A stretch of 64,000 nt of DNA, taken from positions 1 to 64,000 of the forward strand of contig NZ_JFCA01000038.1 in NCBI RefSeq assembly GCF_000612585.1, written 5' to 3'. Positions 1 through 8,978 of this stretch are shown piece by piece (the first letter of the stretch is position 1; each line of letters opens with the position of its first letter). The notes beneath the pieces are model-generated. The model ran no database searches, was not told the origin of the DNA, and was given only the letters and a program-made list of their open reading frames with translations. The DNA is from Pseudomonas sp. CHM02. Its GTDB lineage: Bacteria; Pseudomonadota; Gammaproteobacteria; Pseudomonadales; Pseudomonadaceae. The translations under genes were made by a program, and so were the position numbers.

Positions 1-268
1 GGGCGGTCGAAAAGTACGTTGAGGCCTGTCCGCGAAAAGCATTAACGATGACCGGAAGCTCCAATCCTCCGGATCTTGCCCTTCCATCCCATCAACACCA
101 GCCTTTCCACTGCCATTCTCCTCATAAAAAACGACTCATCAGCGTGCCGTTGGGGAAATCGATGCAAAGTGTTTCCGCATTTTTGGTATGGTGCAGCACA
201 TTTTCACAGGGATTGATCTTTCATCCGCAGGACGCGGCGTCGACCTTCTTCAACGAGATGCTGTAGAA
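1..268. other. Upstream region of the PBP2 gene
   Basis: No gene can be supported in this stretch. A 72-codon open frame (48-266, plus strand) has no family resemblance and overlaps the start of the PBP2 gene, so it was not called. The region presumably holds the promoter of the PBP2 gene, but no convincing -35/-10 pair stood out. Confidence 0.4.
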
Positions 269-2161
269 ATGCCTGAACCGATACCGATCAAGGATCACGA
301 AAAAGAAAACCGCCTGGTCAACAAGCGCCTGCTCGCCTGCGCGCTGCTGGTCATTGGCATCACCTGCGCCCTGGTGGGACGCATGTACTTCCTGCAGGTC
401 GTACAGTTCGACTACCACTCCACGATTTCCGAGAACAACCGCGTTCACGTATTGCCTATTACGCCGACGCGCGGGTTGATCTATGACCGCAACGGCGTTG
501 TGCTGGCCGATAACCGTCCAAGCTACAACCTCACCATCACCCGTGAGCGCACTACCGACCTCAAGGGCGAGCTGGATGCCATCGTCAGTTTGCTGCACTT
601 GCCCGCTGAAGACCGCGCGGTATTCGACAAGGCACTGAAACAGGCGCGCCACCCCTTCGTTCCTGTGACATTGTTCTACGAGCTGACCGAAGAGCAGATT
701 GCGCTGCTGGCTGTGAACGAATTCCGTCTGCCTGGGGTAGATGTAGAGCCGCAATTCGTCCGCCACTATCCCTTGGGCGCCCACTTTGCCCATTCCATTG
801 GTTACGTAGGACGGATCAACGAGAAAGAGTCCAAAGCCCTCGACTCGGTGGAGTACCGTGGTACGCAGTCCATCGGCAAGACCGGTATCGAGCGCTTCTA
901 CGAGTCCGAGCTGCATGGGCACGTAGGCTATGAAGAAGTCGAGACCAACGCCCAGGGTCGCGTATTGCGTGTGCTCAAGCACACCGACCCGATTCCCGGC
1001 AAAAATATCGTCCTGAGCCTCGACGTCCACCTCCAGGAAGCGGCGGAAGAAGCCTTGGGGGATCGCCGTGGCTCGGTGGTCGCTCTCGACCCGCAAACCG
1101 GTGAAGTGCTGGCCATGGTCAGCAAGCCGAGCTTCGACCCGAACCTGTTTGTTACCGGCATCAGCTTCAAGGAATATGCTGCACTGCATGATTCCATTGA
1201 CCGGCCGCTGTTCAATCGCGTCCTCAGGGGGCTTTACGCGCCGGGTTCAACCATCAAGCCTGAAGTCGCCATCGCCGGCCTCGACAGCGGTGTCGTCACT
1301 GCGCAGACCCGCGTGTTCGACCCCGGTTACTACCAACTGCCGGATTTCGACCACAAGTATCGCAACTGGAACCACAGTGGTGACGGCTGGGTAGACATGG
1401 ACGCAGCCATCATGCGCTCCAACGACACCTACTTTTACGACCTCGCCCACAAGCTCGGCATCGATCGTCTGCACGACTATCTGGCCGAGTTCGGCCTCGG
1501 GCAGAAAGTGTCGCTGGATATGTTCGAAGAGTCAGCGGGCCTGATGCCATCCCAGGCCTGGAAACGCGCTACCCGCCGCCAGCCCTGGTTCCCCGGTGAG
1601 ACCGTGATCCTTGGCATCGGCCAGGGCTACATGCAGGTCACACCGCTGCAACTGGCCCAAGCCACCGCGCTGATCGCCAATAAGGGCGTCTGGAACAGAC
1701 CCCACTTGGCCAAGACCATCAATGGCGTGCCGCCGGTGGACGAAAACCCCATGCCCAACGTAGTCCTCAAGGACCCACGGGATTGGGAGCAGGTCAACCA
1801 CGGCATGCAGTTGGTGATGCACGATCCACGTGGCATTGCCCGCGCTGCAGCACAAGGTGCGCAATACCGCATCGCCGGCAAGAGTGGTACTGCGCAAGTG
1901 GTGGCGATCAAGCAGGGCGAGCGTTACAACCGCGATAAAACCCTGGAGCGCCACCGTGACAACGCCTTGTTCGTCGGCTTCGCGCCGGCTGAACACCCAA
2001 AAATCGTAATTTCGGTGATGATCGAAAACGGCGAGGCCGGTGGTCGTGTTGCGGGACCGGTGGTGCGCCAGATCATGGACGCCTGGTTACTCGACCAGGA
2101 AGGCCACCTGAAGCCGCAATATGCGACGCCGGCTAAAGCGCCTGGCGACCCAAAGGTGTGA
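269..2161 (+). CDS. mrdA: Penicillin-binding protein 2 (peptidoglycan D,D-transpeptidase)
   Basis: A class B penicillin-binding protein of 630 residues, the usual PBP2 length. It cross-links peptidoglycan during cell elongation from the periplasmic face of the inner membrane. Visible order: a short cytoplasmic N-terminus, one membrane anchor at about residues 18-40, a dimerisation region with the RGLIYDRNG motif, then the transpeptidase domain. The nucleophile is Ser327 in GSTIK (SxxK), followed by SND at 384-386 and KSGTA at 538-542. The ATG at 269 was chosen because an upstream frame from 188 would add 27 residues that do not resemble PBP2 N-termini. rodA is not adjacent, unlike the usual mrdA-rodA pair, so this may be the second PBP2 copy that several fluorescent pseudomonads carry (inference). 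Confidence 0.9.
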   Translation: MPEPIPIKDHEKENRLVNKRLLACALLVIGITCALVGRMYFLQVVQFDYHSTISENNRVHVLPITPTRGLIYDRNGVVLADNRPSYNLTITRERTTDLKGELDAIVSLLHLPAEDRAVFDKALKQARHPFVPVTLFYELTEEQIALLAVNEFRLPGVDVEPQFVRHYPLGAHFAHSIGYVGRINEKESKALDSVEYRGTQSIGKTGIERFYESELHGHVGYEEVETNAQGRVLRVLKHTDPIPGKNIVLSLDVHLQEAAEEALGDRRGSVVALDPQTGEVLAMVSKPSFDPNLFVTGISFKEYAALHDSIDRPLFNRVLRGLYAPGSTIKPEVAIAGLDSGVVTAQTRVFDPGYYQLPDFDHKYRNWNHSGDGWVDMDAAIMRSNDTYFYDLAHKLGIDRLHDYLAEFGLGQKVSLDMFEESAGLMPSQAWKRATRRQPWFPGETVILGIGQGYMQVTPLQLAQATALIANKGVWNRPHLAKTINGVPPVDENPMPNVVLKDPRDWEQVNHGMQLVMHDPRGIARAAAQGAQYRIAGKSGTAQVVAIKQGERYNRDKTLERHRDNALFVGFAPAEHPKIVISVMIENGEAGGRVAGPVVRQIMDAWLLDQEGHLKPQYATPAKAPGDPKV

Positions 2162-2162
2162 A

Positions 2163-2564
2163 TCAAACCTTCCACTCGTCCCATTGCTCTACGCCTTCAT
2201 AGGCTAGCCAGGGCACTGCGTGGGTCGTCCAGATGTGCGCGGTGGGCCTGACGCCCGGATCATCATCCAGCGTCGCCACCCGCACAATGACGTGGGGTTG
2301 ATGCCCACGCTCCGCCATGAGGTGCGAGCCGCAGCGCGAGCAGAAATGCCTGAGTTTGCCCGGCGATGATTCGAATGACGCCAACAGCTCTGTGCCCTGG
2401 GTCCAGCGAAAGCGCTCACGCATCACGCCTGCCGTCGCCACAAATGCTGCTGCATGCACCTTGCGGCAACTCTCGCAGTGGCAGTGGTTGATGGGCATGT
2501 AGAGGCTGTCTATCTGATAGCGCACGCCCTTGCAGAAGCAACTTCCATTCAACGGGTCAGTCAT
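2163..2564 (-). CDS. GFA-family (Mss4-like) zinc protein
   Basis: A small protein of about 133 residues with the GFA fold, named after glutathione-dependent formaldehyde-activating enzyme. Most members are of unknown substrate. Zinc ligands are visible as CFCKG near the N-terminus, CHCESC further in, and the later FCSRCGSH pair. The start at 2564 puts the first Cys motif close to the N-terminus as in relatives. An in-frame ATG at 2600 would add 12 residues; neither has a clear ribosome binding site. It converges on the PBP2 gene with only 1 nt between the stop codons. The family call is firm; the reaction cannot be inferred. Confidence 0.82.
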   Translation of the reverse strand: MTDPLNGSCFCKGVRYQIDSLYMPINHCHCESCRKVHAAAFVATAGVMRERFRWTQGTELLASFESSPGKLRHFCSRCGSHLMAERGHQPHVIVRVATLDDDPGVRPTAHIWTTHAVPWLAYEGVEQWDEWKV

Positions 2565-2662
2565 AACGTATTGCCGGTTCAAGGATGGGGTCATCATCAT
2601 TGCTTACAACCCGAGGTTGCGCATTGTTTGATGTCGCCTACTGTCAATGGAGGAGGTGACTT

Positions 2663-3130
2663 ATGCACGTATTAGATCGCATAGAACGAAAAGTCCTGCT
2701 CAATGCGTCACGTAAACAGGTGTGGGAAGCCCTCACCGATGCCGAGCAATTCGGCAGCTGGTTCGGTATCGCCCTTAAAGACCAAACCTTTGTTGCCGGG
2801 GCAACCATCGAAGCGCCGATCACTTATCCCGGTTACGAGCATGTGATCTGGAAAGCCAAAATCGAACGTATCCTGCCGCAAACGTTGTTCTCGTTCTGGT
2901 GGCACCCCTTTGCTGTCGATAAGGGGGTCGACTACGACAAGGAAACCCCGACACTGGTGGAGTTCACCATTGAGGACCGTGCGCCCGGCATTCTGTTGCG
3001 GGTGGTCGAGTCCGGCTTTGACGCCGTGCCTGAAGCCCGTCGACAAAAGGCCTTCAAGATGAATTCCCGGGGCTGGGACGAGCAGATGGGCAACATCGAA
3101 ACCTTCCTGGGCCAAGCTCGCCAGGCCTGA
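2663..3130 (+). CDS. SRPBCC (AHSA1/START-like) family protein
   Basis: A 155-residue protein with the SRPBCC ligand-binding fold of the Aha1/polyketide-cyclase type. The opening RIERKVLLNA, the VWEALTD helix, and a central strand with the pattern WxPxRF-like residues (FSFWWHPFAVD) are typical. The C-terminus (GWDEQMGNIETFL) matches the last long helix of the family. A strong ribosome binding site, GGAGG at 2650-2654, precedes the ATG. Members bind hydrophobic ligands or act as stress proteins; no ArsR regulator is adjacent, although this fold is often paired with one. Function beyond the fold is not predictable. Confidence 0.85.
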   Translation: MHVLDRIERKVLLNASRKQVWEALTDAEQFGSWFGIALKDQTFVAGATIEAPITYPGYEHVIWKAKIERILPQTLFSFWWHPFAVDKGVDYDKETPTLVEFTIEDRAPGILLRVVESGFDAVPEARRQKAFKMNSRGWDEQMGNIETFLGQARQA

Positions 3131-3135
3131 CCGTA

Positions 3136-3159
3136 ACGGGCATCACGTTTGATGCCCGT
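3136..3159 (+). terminator. Hairpin after the SRPBCC gene
   Basis: A perfect 10-bp inverted repeat (ACGGGCATCA / TGATGCCCGT) with a 4-nt loop lies 6 nt after the SRPBCC stop. There is no U tract, so it is a terminator-like stem rather than a textbook terminator. Confidence 0.5.
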
Positions 3160-3189
3160 CTCAGCCATACAACTCTTCCACGCGTTTAG

Positions 3190-3525
3190 CGATTGCAATC
3201 GTGGTTGTATCGCCAGTTGAAGTGCCCCCAACATGTGGCGGCCTGGCAACGGATGGGCAGCCTGTTGCAGCAACCGATTGGCGACTTGCACCGGCTCGAG
3301 GCCCACAGCCCCGGTCTACTGCGCGCCGTATCGCGGGCGCTGATGACCCCTGATACGGTCTCGCGGCGCAACGTGCTGCGAGGTGGCCTGGCCCTGGCCC
3401 TGGTGCTGTTCGGTGTCAGTGGTGTGGCTATTCTTGACCGCACCCAGCCGCTCAACGGTTTGTGGGCCGACCCTGCTCTACCTCGAACCCAGCGGGTGGC
3501 AGCGAAGGCTGCCACCCGTGGGTGA
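3190..3525 (+). pseudogene. fecR-type anti-sigma remnant
   Basis: A decayed FecR-like gene. The frame carries the anti-sigma N-domain (SWL..., HVAAWQRM, SRRNVLRGG) and the single membrane segment LALALVLFGVSGVAIL. It then reads LNGLWAD, which matches the start of the periplasmic linker in intact FecR proteins (compare the intact gene at 32908-33858). It breaks off there into unrelated residues and a stop, so the whole periplasmic FecR domain is missing. At the 5' side the frame is closed by a TAG at 3187-3189 with only a TTG as possible start, and no sigma gene precedes it. It is probably the relic of a signalling trio partly deleted next to the receptor at 3526-5763. Confidence 0.7.
3493..3518 (-). 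terminator. Hairpin terminator of the first TonB receptor
   Basis: An 11-bp perfect inverted repeat (CGGGTGGCAGC / GCTGCCACCCG) with loop GAAG starts 8 nt past the receptor stop codon on the minus strand. No T-run follows, but stem strength and position suit transcription termination. It overlaps the tail of the fecR remnant. Confidence 0.6.
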
Positions 3526-5763
3526 TCAGAAGTCGACAGTGGCCGACAGCTTGGCGACACGCGGATCGCCTTGGCTGAGGAAACCGCCCTGGGCTGATTC
3601 CCAGTACTTCTCGTTGGCAACGTTCTCCACGGTGGCACCGAGAGTGACATCACGCTGAGCCACCTTGAAGTTGTAGCGTGCGCCCACATCGAAGCGGTTC
3701 CACGCTGGCAGGCTGAGGTTGTTGGCGGCGTCGGCATACTGCCCACCAGTGCGCAGCATACGGCCGTTGAGGGTCACGCCCTGCAGGCCGGGCACATCCC
3801 AATCCACGCCGGCGTTGAGCTGGAACGAAGGTACGCCGATAGCGCGGTTGCCGTCGTTGGCACCGTCCTGTGTGTCCTTGAGTTCGGTCTTCATGACCGT
3901 CACACCGCCCAGCAGGCGCAGGCCGCTGACCGGTTCGCCGAAGACGTTCAACTCAACGCCTTTGTTGATTTGCTGGCCTTCGCGAACGTAGCGCGCGGTG
4001 TCGTCGTCGATGACTTGAGCGTATCCATCCCCTGGCTGCTCAATGCGGTAGACACCCAGCGTTGCGCCGTAAGTGCCCATATCAACCTTGACGCCTGCTT
4101 CGATTTGCTTGGAACGCGCCGGTGCATAGGGCTGGCCACCGCCAATAACAGTCCTGCCCCCGGAACTGACTGGCGAAGTCGGACCTTGGGCCAGGCCTTC
4201 GATACGGTTGGCGTAGAAGGACACGTGCTCCCACGGCTTGAAGACGAGGCCATAGACCGGCGTGGTGATCGATTCGTCATAGTGGGCGGTACGCGTACCG
4301 CTCATGTAGTTGTAACCCTGCACGACGATCTGCTGGCGACGTGCACCGACCGTCACCAACAGACGGTCATCGAAGAACCCCAGGGTGTCGGACACCGCCG
4401 TACTGCGCACAAAGGTCTTGGCGGTGATGGTCGGGTCGCTGAAATCGGTGCCGGGTGTATTGCGTGGATTATTCAGGGCCGGTGGCGCGCCGGTCACAGG
4501 GTCGTAGATGTTGGTCGTTGTGCGTGGGGTGGCGAACACATAGGCATTGCGCGCCTGGGTCCAGATGCCGGCCAGGCCGAAGTTGAGACGATGGCTCACA
4601 GGGCCGGTCTGGAACTTGCCGTTCAGGCCACCCATCGCGCTGGTGTTGTCCTCTTCGTGAGCGATCGTCGAACCGCTGGCGGTTGCATTGCCGAGGTTGT
4701 CGGTCAGCGTCACCGACGAGTACTGCCCCATTTCACGGGTGTGCTTGGCCCCGCCTGCCGCATAGACTGTCCAGTTCTCGTTCAAGTCATACTCGGCGCG
4801 CAGCATCCCCAGGGTGTCTTCAAGGTTGGTGCTGCTCCAGCTCGGCGCGTAGTTGGTGTCGGCCGACGGTGCATCCGGTACATGCGTCGCCGTGCCCAGG
4901 AATACCGAGTTGCGCCCGCCGTTGATACGCTGCTTCTGATACACAAAGTCACTGGACACACGCAACGCATCGCCGCGGTAGTCCAGGCCGACGGCAAACA
5001 GTTTCGAGCGCTGGTTTTCATCATCGATGCCGGTATCGCCTTCGCGCTGGGACAGGTTGACGCGCGCGCCAAAACGGTTGTCTTCACCGAATCGCTGGCC
5101 AACGTCCAAGTGCTCGCCCACCCGGCCATCACTGCTGATATCGGTGCTGAAGCGACGCAGCGGCACATCGTCGGCGCGCTTGGGTTGCAGGTTCACACCG
5201 CCGCCGATCCCCGAGCCGCCTGGGGTTACGCCGTTGATAAAGGCATTGGGCCCCTTGAACACTTCCACACGTTCCAGGGCGTCAGTGGAGATGATCTGGC
5301 GCGGCAGGATGCCGTACAGGCCGTTGAAGGAAATGTCGTCGCCATTCAACGGCAGACCACGGATCATGAACGTCTGCGCCTGGTTGGCAAAGCCCGACGC
5401 CTGACGTACGGACGAATCATTGAGCAGCACATCACCGACGGTCTCGGCCTGCTGGTCGCGAATCAACTTTTCGGTGTAGGAGGACAGGCTGAACGGCACA
5501 TCCATGATGTCCTGGTTGCCCAGCACACCCAACTGACCGCCGCGTGCCACTTGGCCACCGGCGTATACCGGGGGCAGGGCGCTTGGCGCAGGTGCGTCGG
5601 CGCTGATATTGGTCGCGCCCAGTTCCAGTGTGTTGCCATTCTGACCGTTGTTCGCATCCTGCGGGGTGGCTGGGGCTGCAGCGTGAGCCGTGAGACTCAG
5701 GGAGCAGCAAAGGGCGAGCAGGGTCGGGCGGAAAGGCACGGCGAACGGGGTACGGATGGGCAT
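3526..5763 (-). CDS. TonB-dependent siderophore receptor, no signalling domain
   Basis: An outer-membrane receptor of 745 residues for a ferric siderophore, powered by TonB-ExbBD. It has a signal peptide ending near AHAAA, a short linker, then the plug (MDVPFSLSSYTEKLIRDQQAETVGDVL..., VFKGPNAFINGVTPGGSGIGGGVN) and a 22-strand barrel ending in ...LSATVDF with the usual C-terminal aromatic. It lacks the N-terminal STN signalling domain of the three other receptors in this window. It therefore should not talk to a FecR/FecI pair, which fits the broken fecR gene beside it. A Fur-like box lies at 5845-5863, upstream of the start, so iron repression is expected. The plug resembles FhuA/FoxA-type hydroxamate receptors, but the ligand is not assignable. 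Confidence 0.88.
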   Translation of the reverse strand: MPIRTPFAVPFRPTLLALCCSLSLTAHAAAPATPQDANNGQNGNTLELGATNISADAPAPSALPPVYAGGQVARGGQLGVLGNQDIMDVPFSLSSYTEKLIRDQQAETVGDVLLNDSSVRQASGFANQAQTFMIRGLPLNGDDISFNGLYGILPRQIISTDALERVEVFKGPNAFINGVTPGGSGIGGGVNLQPKRADDVPLRRFSTDISSDGRVGEHLDVGQRFGEDNRFGARVNLSQREGDTGIDDENQRSKLFAVGLDYRGDALRVSSDFVYQKQRINGGRNSVFLGTATHVPDAPSADTNYAPSWSSTNLEDTLGMLRAEYDLNENWTVYAAGGAKHTREMGQYSSVTLTDNLGNATASGSTIAHEEDNTSAMGGLNGKFQTGPVSHRLNFGLAGIWTQARNAYVFATPRTTTNIYDPVTGAPPALNNPRNTPGTDFSDPTITAKTFVRSTAVSDTLGFFDDRLLVTVGARRQQIVVQGYNYMSGTRTAHYDESITTPVYGLVFKPWEHVSFYANRIEGLAQGPTSPVSSGGRTVIGGGQPYAPARSKQIEAGVKVDMGTYGATLGVYRIEQPGDGYAQVIDDDTARYVREGQQINKGVELNVFGEPVSGLRLLGGVTVMKTELKDTQDGANDGNRAIGVPSFQLNAGVDWDVPGLQGVTLNGRMLRTGGQYADAANNLSLPAWNRFDVGARYNFKVAQRDVTLGATVENVANEKYWESAQGGFLSQGDPRVAKLSATVDF

Positions 5764-5844
5764 GGTCGATCCAGACGGCGAACCGTCAACGTGAGGGAAA
5801 GGGCAACAGCGGTGCGCGTCCTCACTGCGCGGATACGACTCCGG

Positions 5845-5863
5845 CGCGAATGATAGTAATTAT
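5845..5863 (-). promoter_or_regulatory. Fur-like box of the first TonB receptor
   Basis: Read on the plus strand, these 19 bases match the classical GATAATGATAATCATTATC Fur consensus at 14 of 19 positions by hand alignment. They lie 82 bp upstream of the receptor start, in a promoter position. Confidence 0.6.
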
Positions 5864-5959
5864 TATTAACGTCCTGCAACAAATTTGTGAGATTAAGGTC
5901 TGCGTGCGCAGATGCCGAGTAGAATCACGCCCTGAAAGCGATTCCTGAGGTGCGGCACG

Positions 5960-8317
5960 GTGGATTTACAGCAGGGTTTTGTCCTGACCCGGCATTGGCG
6001 CGATACCCCGGCGGGCACGGAGGTCAGTTTCTGGCTGGCCACCGACCAGGGCCCGAGGTTTATTCGCCTACCCGTGCAGACCTCGGTGATGTTCATCCCC
6101 GAAGCCCATCGCAAGCCGCTGGACTGGCTGCTCAAGGGCGAGCGCGATATCGAGTTGCGCCCGCTACAGCTGTGCGATTTCCATCACCGTCCCGTGTTGG
6201 GCCTGTACACGCGCCAGCACCGCCAGGCGATGGACGTGGAGAAACGCCTGCGCGCTGCCGGGGTTGATGTCTACGAAGGCGACGTGCGCCCGCCCGAGCG
6301 CTACATGATGGAGCGTTTCATCACGGCGCCGGTGTGGTTCGGCGGCACGCCCGACGCCACCGGTGTGCTCTGTGACGCTCAGATGAAACCCGCGCCCGAC
6401 TATCGCCCGCCGCTGAAACTGGTGTCCCTCGACATCGAGACCACCGCCCAGGGCGACCTCTATTCCATCGCCCTCGAAGGCTGCGGCGAGCGCCAGGTGT
6501 ACATGCTCGGCCCGCCGAACAAAACCGATGCCGTGGACTTCAAGCTCGATTACTGCGACACCCGCGCCCAACTGCTTGAGCGCCTCAACGAGTGGCTCGT
6601 CCAGCATGACCCCGACGCGATCATCGGCTGGAACGTGGTGCAATTCGACCTGCGTGTCCTCCACGAACATGCCCAGCGCCTCAACGTGCCGCTCATGCTC
6701 GGGCGGGGTGAAGAACCGATGGCCTGGCGCGAACACGGCAGCCGCAACCATTACTTCGCCGCTGCGGCGGGGCGGCTGATCATCGATGGTATCGAAGCCC
6801 TGCGCTCGGCCACCTGGAGTTTCGAATCCTTCAGCCTGGAAAACGTCGCGCAGACCTTGCTGGGCGAGGGCAAGGACATCTCCACGCCGTACCAGCGCAT
6901 GGACGAAATCAACCGCATGTTCGCCGAGGACAAACCTGCGCTGGCGCGTTACAACCTCAAGGACTGCGAGCTGGTCACACGGATTTTCGCCAAGACCGAA
7001 CTGCTCAAGTTCCTGCTGGAAAGGGCCAGCGTCACCGGCTTGCCGGCCGACCGCAACGGCGGCTCCGTCGCCGCGTTCACGCATTTGTACATGCCGCTGA
7101 TGCACCGCCAGGGCTTCGTCGCGCCGAACCTGGGCGACAAACCGCCCCAGGCCAGCCCCGGCGGATTTGTCATGGATTCGCGGCCCGGTCTCTACGAATC
7201 GGTGCTGGTGCTCGACTACAAAAGTCTCTACCCGTCGATCATCCGCAGCTTCCTGATCGACCCGGTGGGCTTGATCGAAGGGCTCAAGCACCCTGATGAC
7301 AGCGAGTCGGTGGAAGGCTTTCGCGGTGCACGGTTCTCTCGCACACGGCATTGCCTGCCCTCCATCGTTGCGCGGGTCGCCGAAGGCCGCGAAGAGGCCA
7401 AGCGCGAACACAACGCACCGCTGTCCCAGGCGCTGAAAATCATCATGAACGCCTTCTACGGCGTACTCGGCTCCAGCGGCTGCCGTTTCTTCGATACCCG
7501 GCTGGCCTCGTCGATCACCATGCGCGGCCACCAGATCATGCGCCAGACCCGCGAACTGGTCGAAGCCCAAGGCTATGAGGTGATCTACGGCGATACCGAC
7601 TCCACCTTCGTCTGGCTCGGCAGCGCGCATGCCCAGGAGGACGCCAGCCGCATCGGCCATGCATTGGTGCAGCACGTCAATGCCTGGTGGCGCGAGCACC
7701 TGCACACCGCGTTCGGCCTGCAAAGCGCGTTGGAGTTGCAGTACGAAACCCACTTCACGCGTTTCCTCATGCCGACCATCCGTGGCGCGGAGGAGGGCAG
7801 CAAGAAACGCTACGCCGGCCTGGTCGTGCGCAGCGATGGCAGCGAAGAGATGGTCTACAAAGGCCTGGAAACCGTGCGCAGCGACTGGTCGCCCCTGGCC
7901 CGTCGATTCCAGCAGGAACTCTACCAGCGCATCTTCCATCGCCAGCCCCATCAGGACTACATCCGCGACTACGTGCGTCGTACCCTCAGCGGCGAATTCG
8001 ATGAGCTGCTGATCTACCGCAAACGCCTGCGCCGCCAGTTGGACGACTACGAACGCAACGTGCCGCCCCATGTGCGCGCCGCGCGCCTGGCCGACGAGTA
8101 CAACGACCGCCTGAACCGCCCGCGCCAGTACCAGCGCGGCGGCTGGATCAGCTACGTGATCAGCGTCAACGGCCCCGAACCCCTGGAAGTGCGCCAGGCA
8201 CCCATCGACTACGACCACTACGTCACCCGGCAATTACAGCCGGTGGCCGATGCGATCCTGCCGTTTGTGAATGACGATTTCAGCACCCTGGTCGGCGGGC
8301 AAATGGGCCTGTTTTAA
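5960..8317 (+). CDS. polB: DNA polymerase II (family B)
   Basis: SOS-associated replicative-type polymerase with 3'-5' proofreading, 785 residues as in E. coli Pol II. The exonuclease site opens with DIETT (Asp158, Glu160) and continues through the YNLKDCELV motif. The polymerase palm has motif A DYKSLYPSI (Asp419), motif B KIIMNAFYG (Lys493) and motif C YGDTDST (Asp545 and Asp547), all intact. The start is a GTG at 5960, preceded by GAGG at 5947-5950. No LexA box was obvious in the short leader. It stands alone, divergent from the siderophore receptor. Confidence 0.95.
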   Translation: MDLQQGFVLTRHWRDTPAGTEVSFWLATDQGPRFIRLPVQTSVMFIPEAHRKPLDWLLKGERDIELRPLQLCDFHHRPVLGLYTRQHRQAMDVEKRLRAAGVDVYEGDVRPPERYMMERFITAPVWFGGTPDATGVLCDAQMKPAPDYRPPLKLVSLDIETTAQGDLYSIALEGCGERQVYMLGPPNKTDAVDFKLDYCDTRAQLLERLNEWLVQHDPDAIIGWNVVQFDLRVLHEHAQRLNVPLMLGRGEEPMAWREHGSRNHYFAAAAGRLIIDGIEALRSATWSFESFSLENVAQTLLGEGKDISTPYQRMDEINRMFAEDKPALARYNLKDCELVTRIFAKTELLKFLLERASVTGLPADRNGGSVAAFTHLYMPLMHRQGFVAPNLGDKPPQASPGGFVMDSRPGLYESVLVLDYKSLYPSIIRSFLIDPVGLIEGLKHPDDSESVEGFRGARFSRTRHCLPSIVARVAEGREEAKREHNAPLSQALKIIMNAFYGVLGSSGCRFFDTRLASSITMRGHQIMRQTRELVEAQGYEVIYGDTDSTFVWLGSAHAQEDASRIGHALVQHVNAWWREHLHTAFGLQSALELQYETHFTRFLMPTIRGAEEGSKKRYAGLVVRSDGSEEMVYKGLETVRSDWSPLARRFQQELYQRIFHRQPHQDYIRDYVRRTLSGEFDELLIYRKRLRRQLDDYERNVPPHVRAARLADEYNDRLNRPRQYQRGGWISYVISVNGPEPLEVRQAPIDYDHYVTRQLQPVADAILPFVNDDFSTLVGGQMGLF

Positions 8318-8387
8318 AACGCTTGATTCGTGCGCGTAAGAGCCTGCACTCTCTGTCTCTGACGACCACCCAGACGGCGCAGCGCTC

Positions 8388-8966
8388 ATGACCCACCTTA
8401 CCTTGACCGGCACCACGGTCGAACTCCTGCCCCTGCAAAGGGAGCACAACACCGCCTTGCTCGAGGCCGCCGCCGATGGCGAACTGTGGAACCTCAAGGT
8501 CACCAACATACCGGGCCCGGACACCGTCGATAAGTACATCGACACCGCGTTGGCCGGACGCGATGCGGGTACGGTGATCCCGTTCACCCTGGTGCGCCGC
8601 GACACCGGCCAGGTGGTCGGTAGCACACGGTTCTGGAAGGTCGACCGGGTCAATCGCAAGCTGGAAATCGGCCATACCTGGCTGGCGCTGTCCACGCAGA
8701 AAAGCGGCATCAACACCGAAGCCAAACTGCTGTTGCTGACCTACGCTTTCGAAGTGCTCGACTGCGTGCGCGTGCAATTCACCACCGATGAACTCAACGA
8801 AAAGTCCCGCGCCGCGATCCTGCGCCTGGGGGCCGTGCAGGAAGGTATCGTGCGCCACGAGCGCATCATGCCCGACGGCCGCAAGCGCAACTCGGTGCGC
8901 TTCAGCATCATCGACTCGGAATGGCCGCAGGTGAAAGCCAACTTGCAGGCCAAACTGCAACGCTAG
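8388..8966 (+). CDS. GNAT N-acetyltransferase, RimJ/RimL type
   Basis: A 192-residue acyl-CoA-dependent acetyltransferase. The opening LTLTGTTVELLPLQREH matches RimJ/RimL-like proteins, which acetylate protein N-termini or small amines. The middle has the GxTRFWKV strand and the LEIGHTWL segment. The C-terminal LGAVQEGIVRHERIMPDGRKR is the family's signature end, including the G-x-R-R/K-N/S motif. The next gene starts 12 nt downstream, so the pair is probably co-transcribed. Substrate unknown. Confidence 0.85.
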   Translation: MTHLTLTGTTVELLPLQREHNTALLEAAADGELWNLKVTNIPGPDTVDKYIDTALAGRDAGTVIPFTLVRRDTGQVVGSTRFWKVDRVNRKLEIGHTWLALSTQKSGINTEAKLLLLTYAFEVLDCVRVQFTTDELNEKSRAAILRLGAVQEGIVRHERIMPDGRKRNSVRFSIIDSEWPQVKANLQAKLQR

Positions 8967-8978
8967 GAGGAAAGGCCC

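Noticed and set aside
48..266. 72-codon frame upstream of mrdA
   Set aside because: No family resemblance or ribosome binding site; overlaps the PBP2 upstream region.
6164..8233. Minus-strand 689-codon frame opposite polB
   Set aside because: Antisense shadow of polB, which has all its catalytic motifs on the plus strand.
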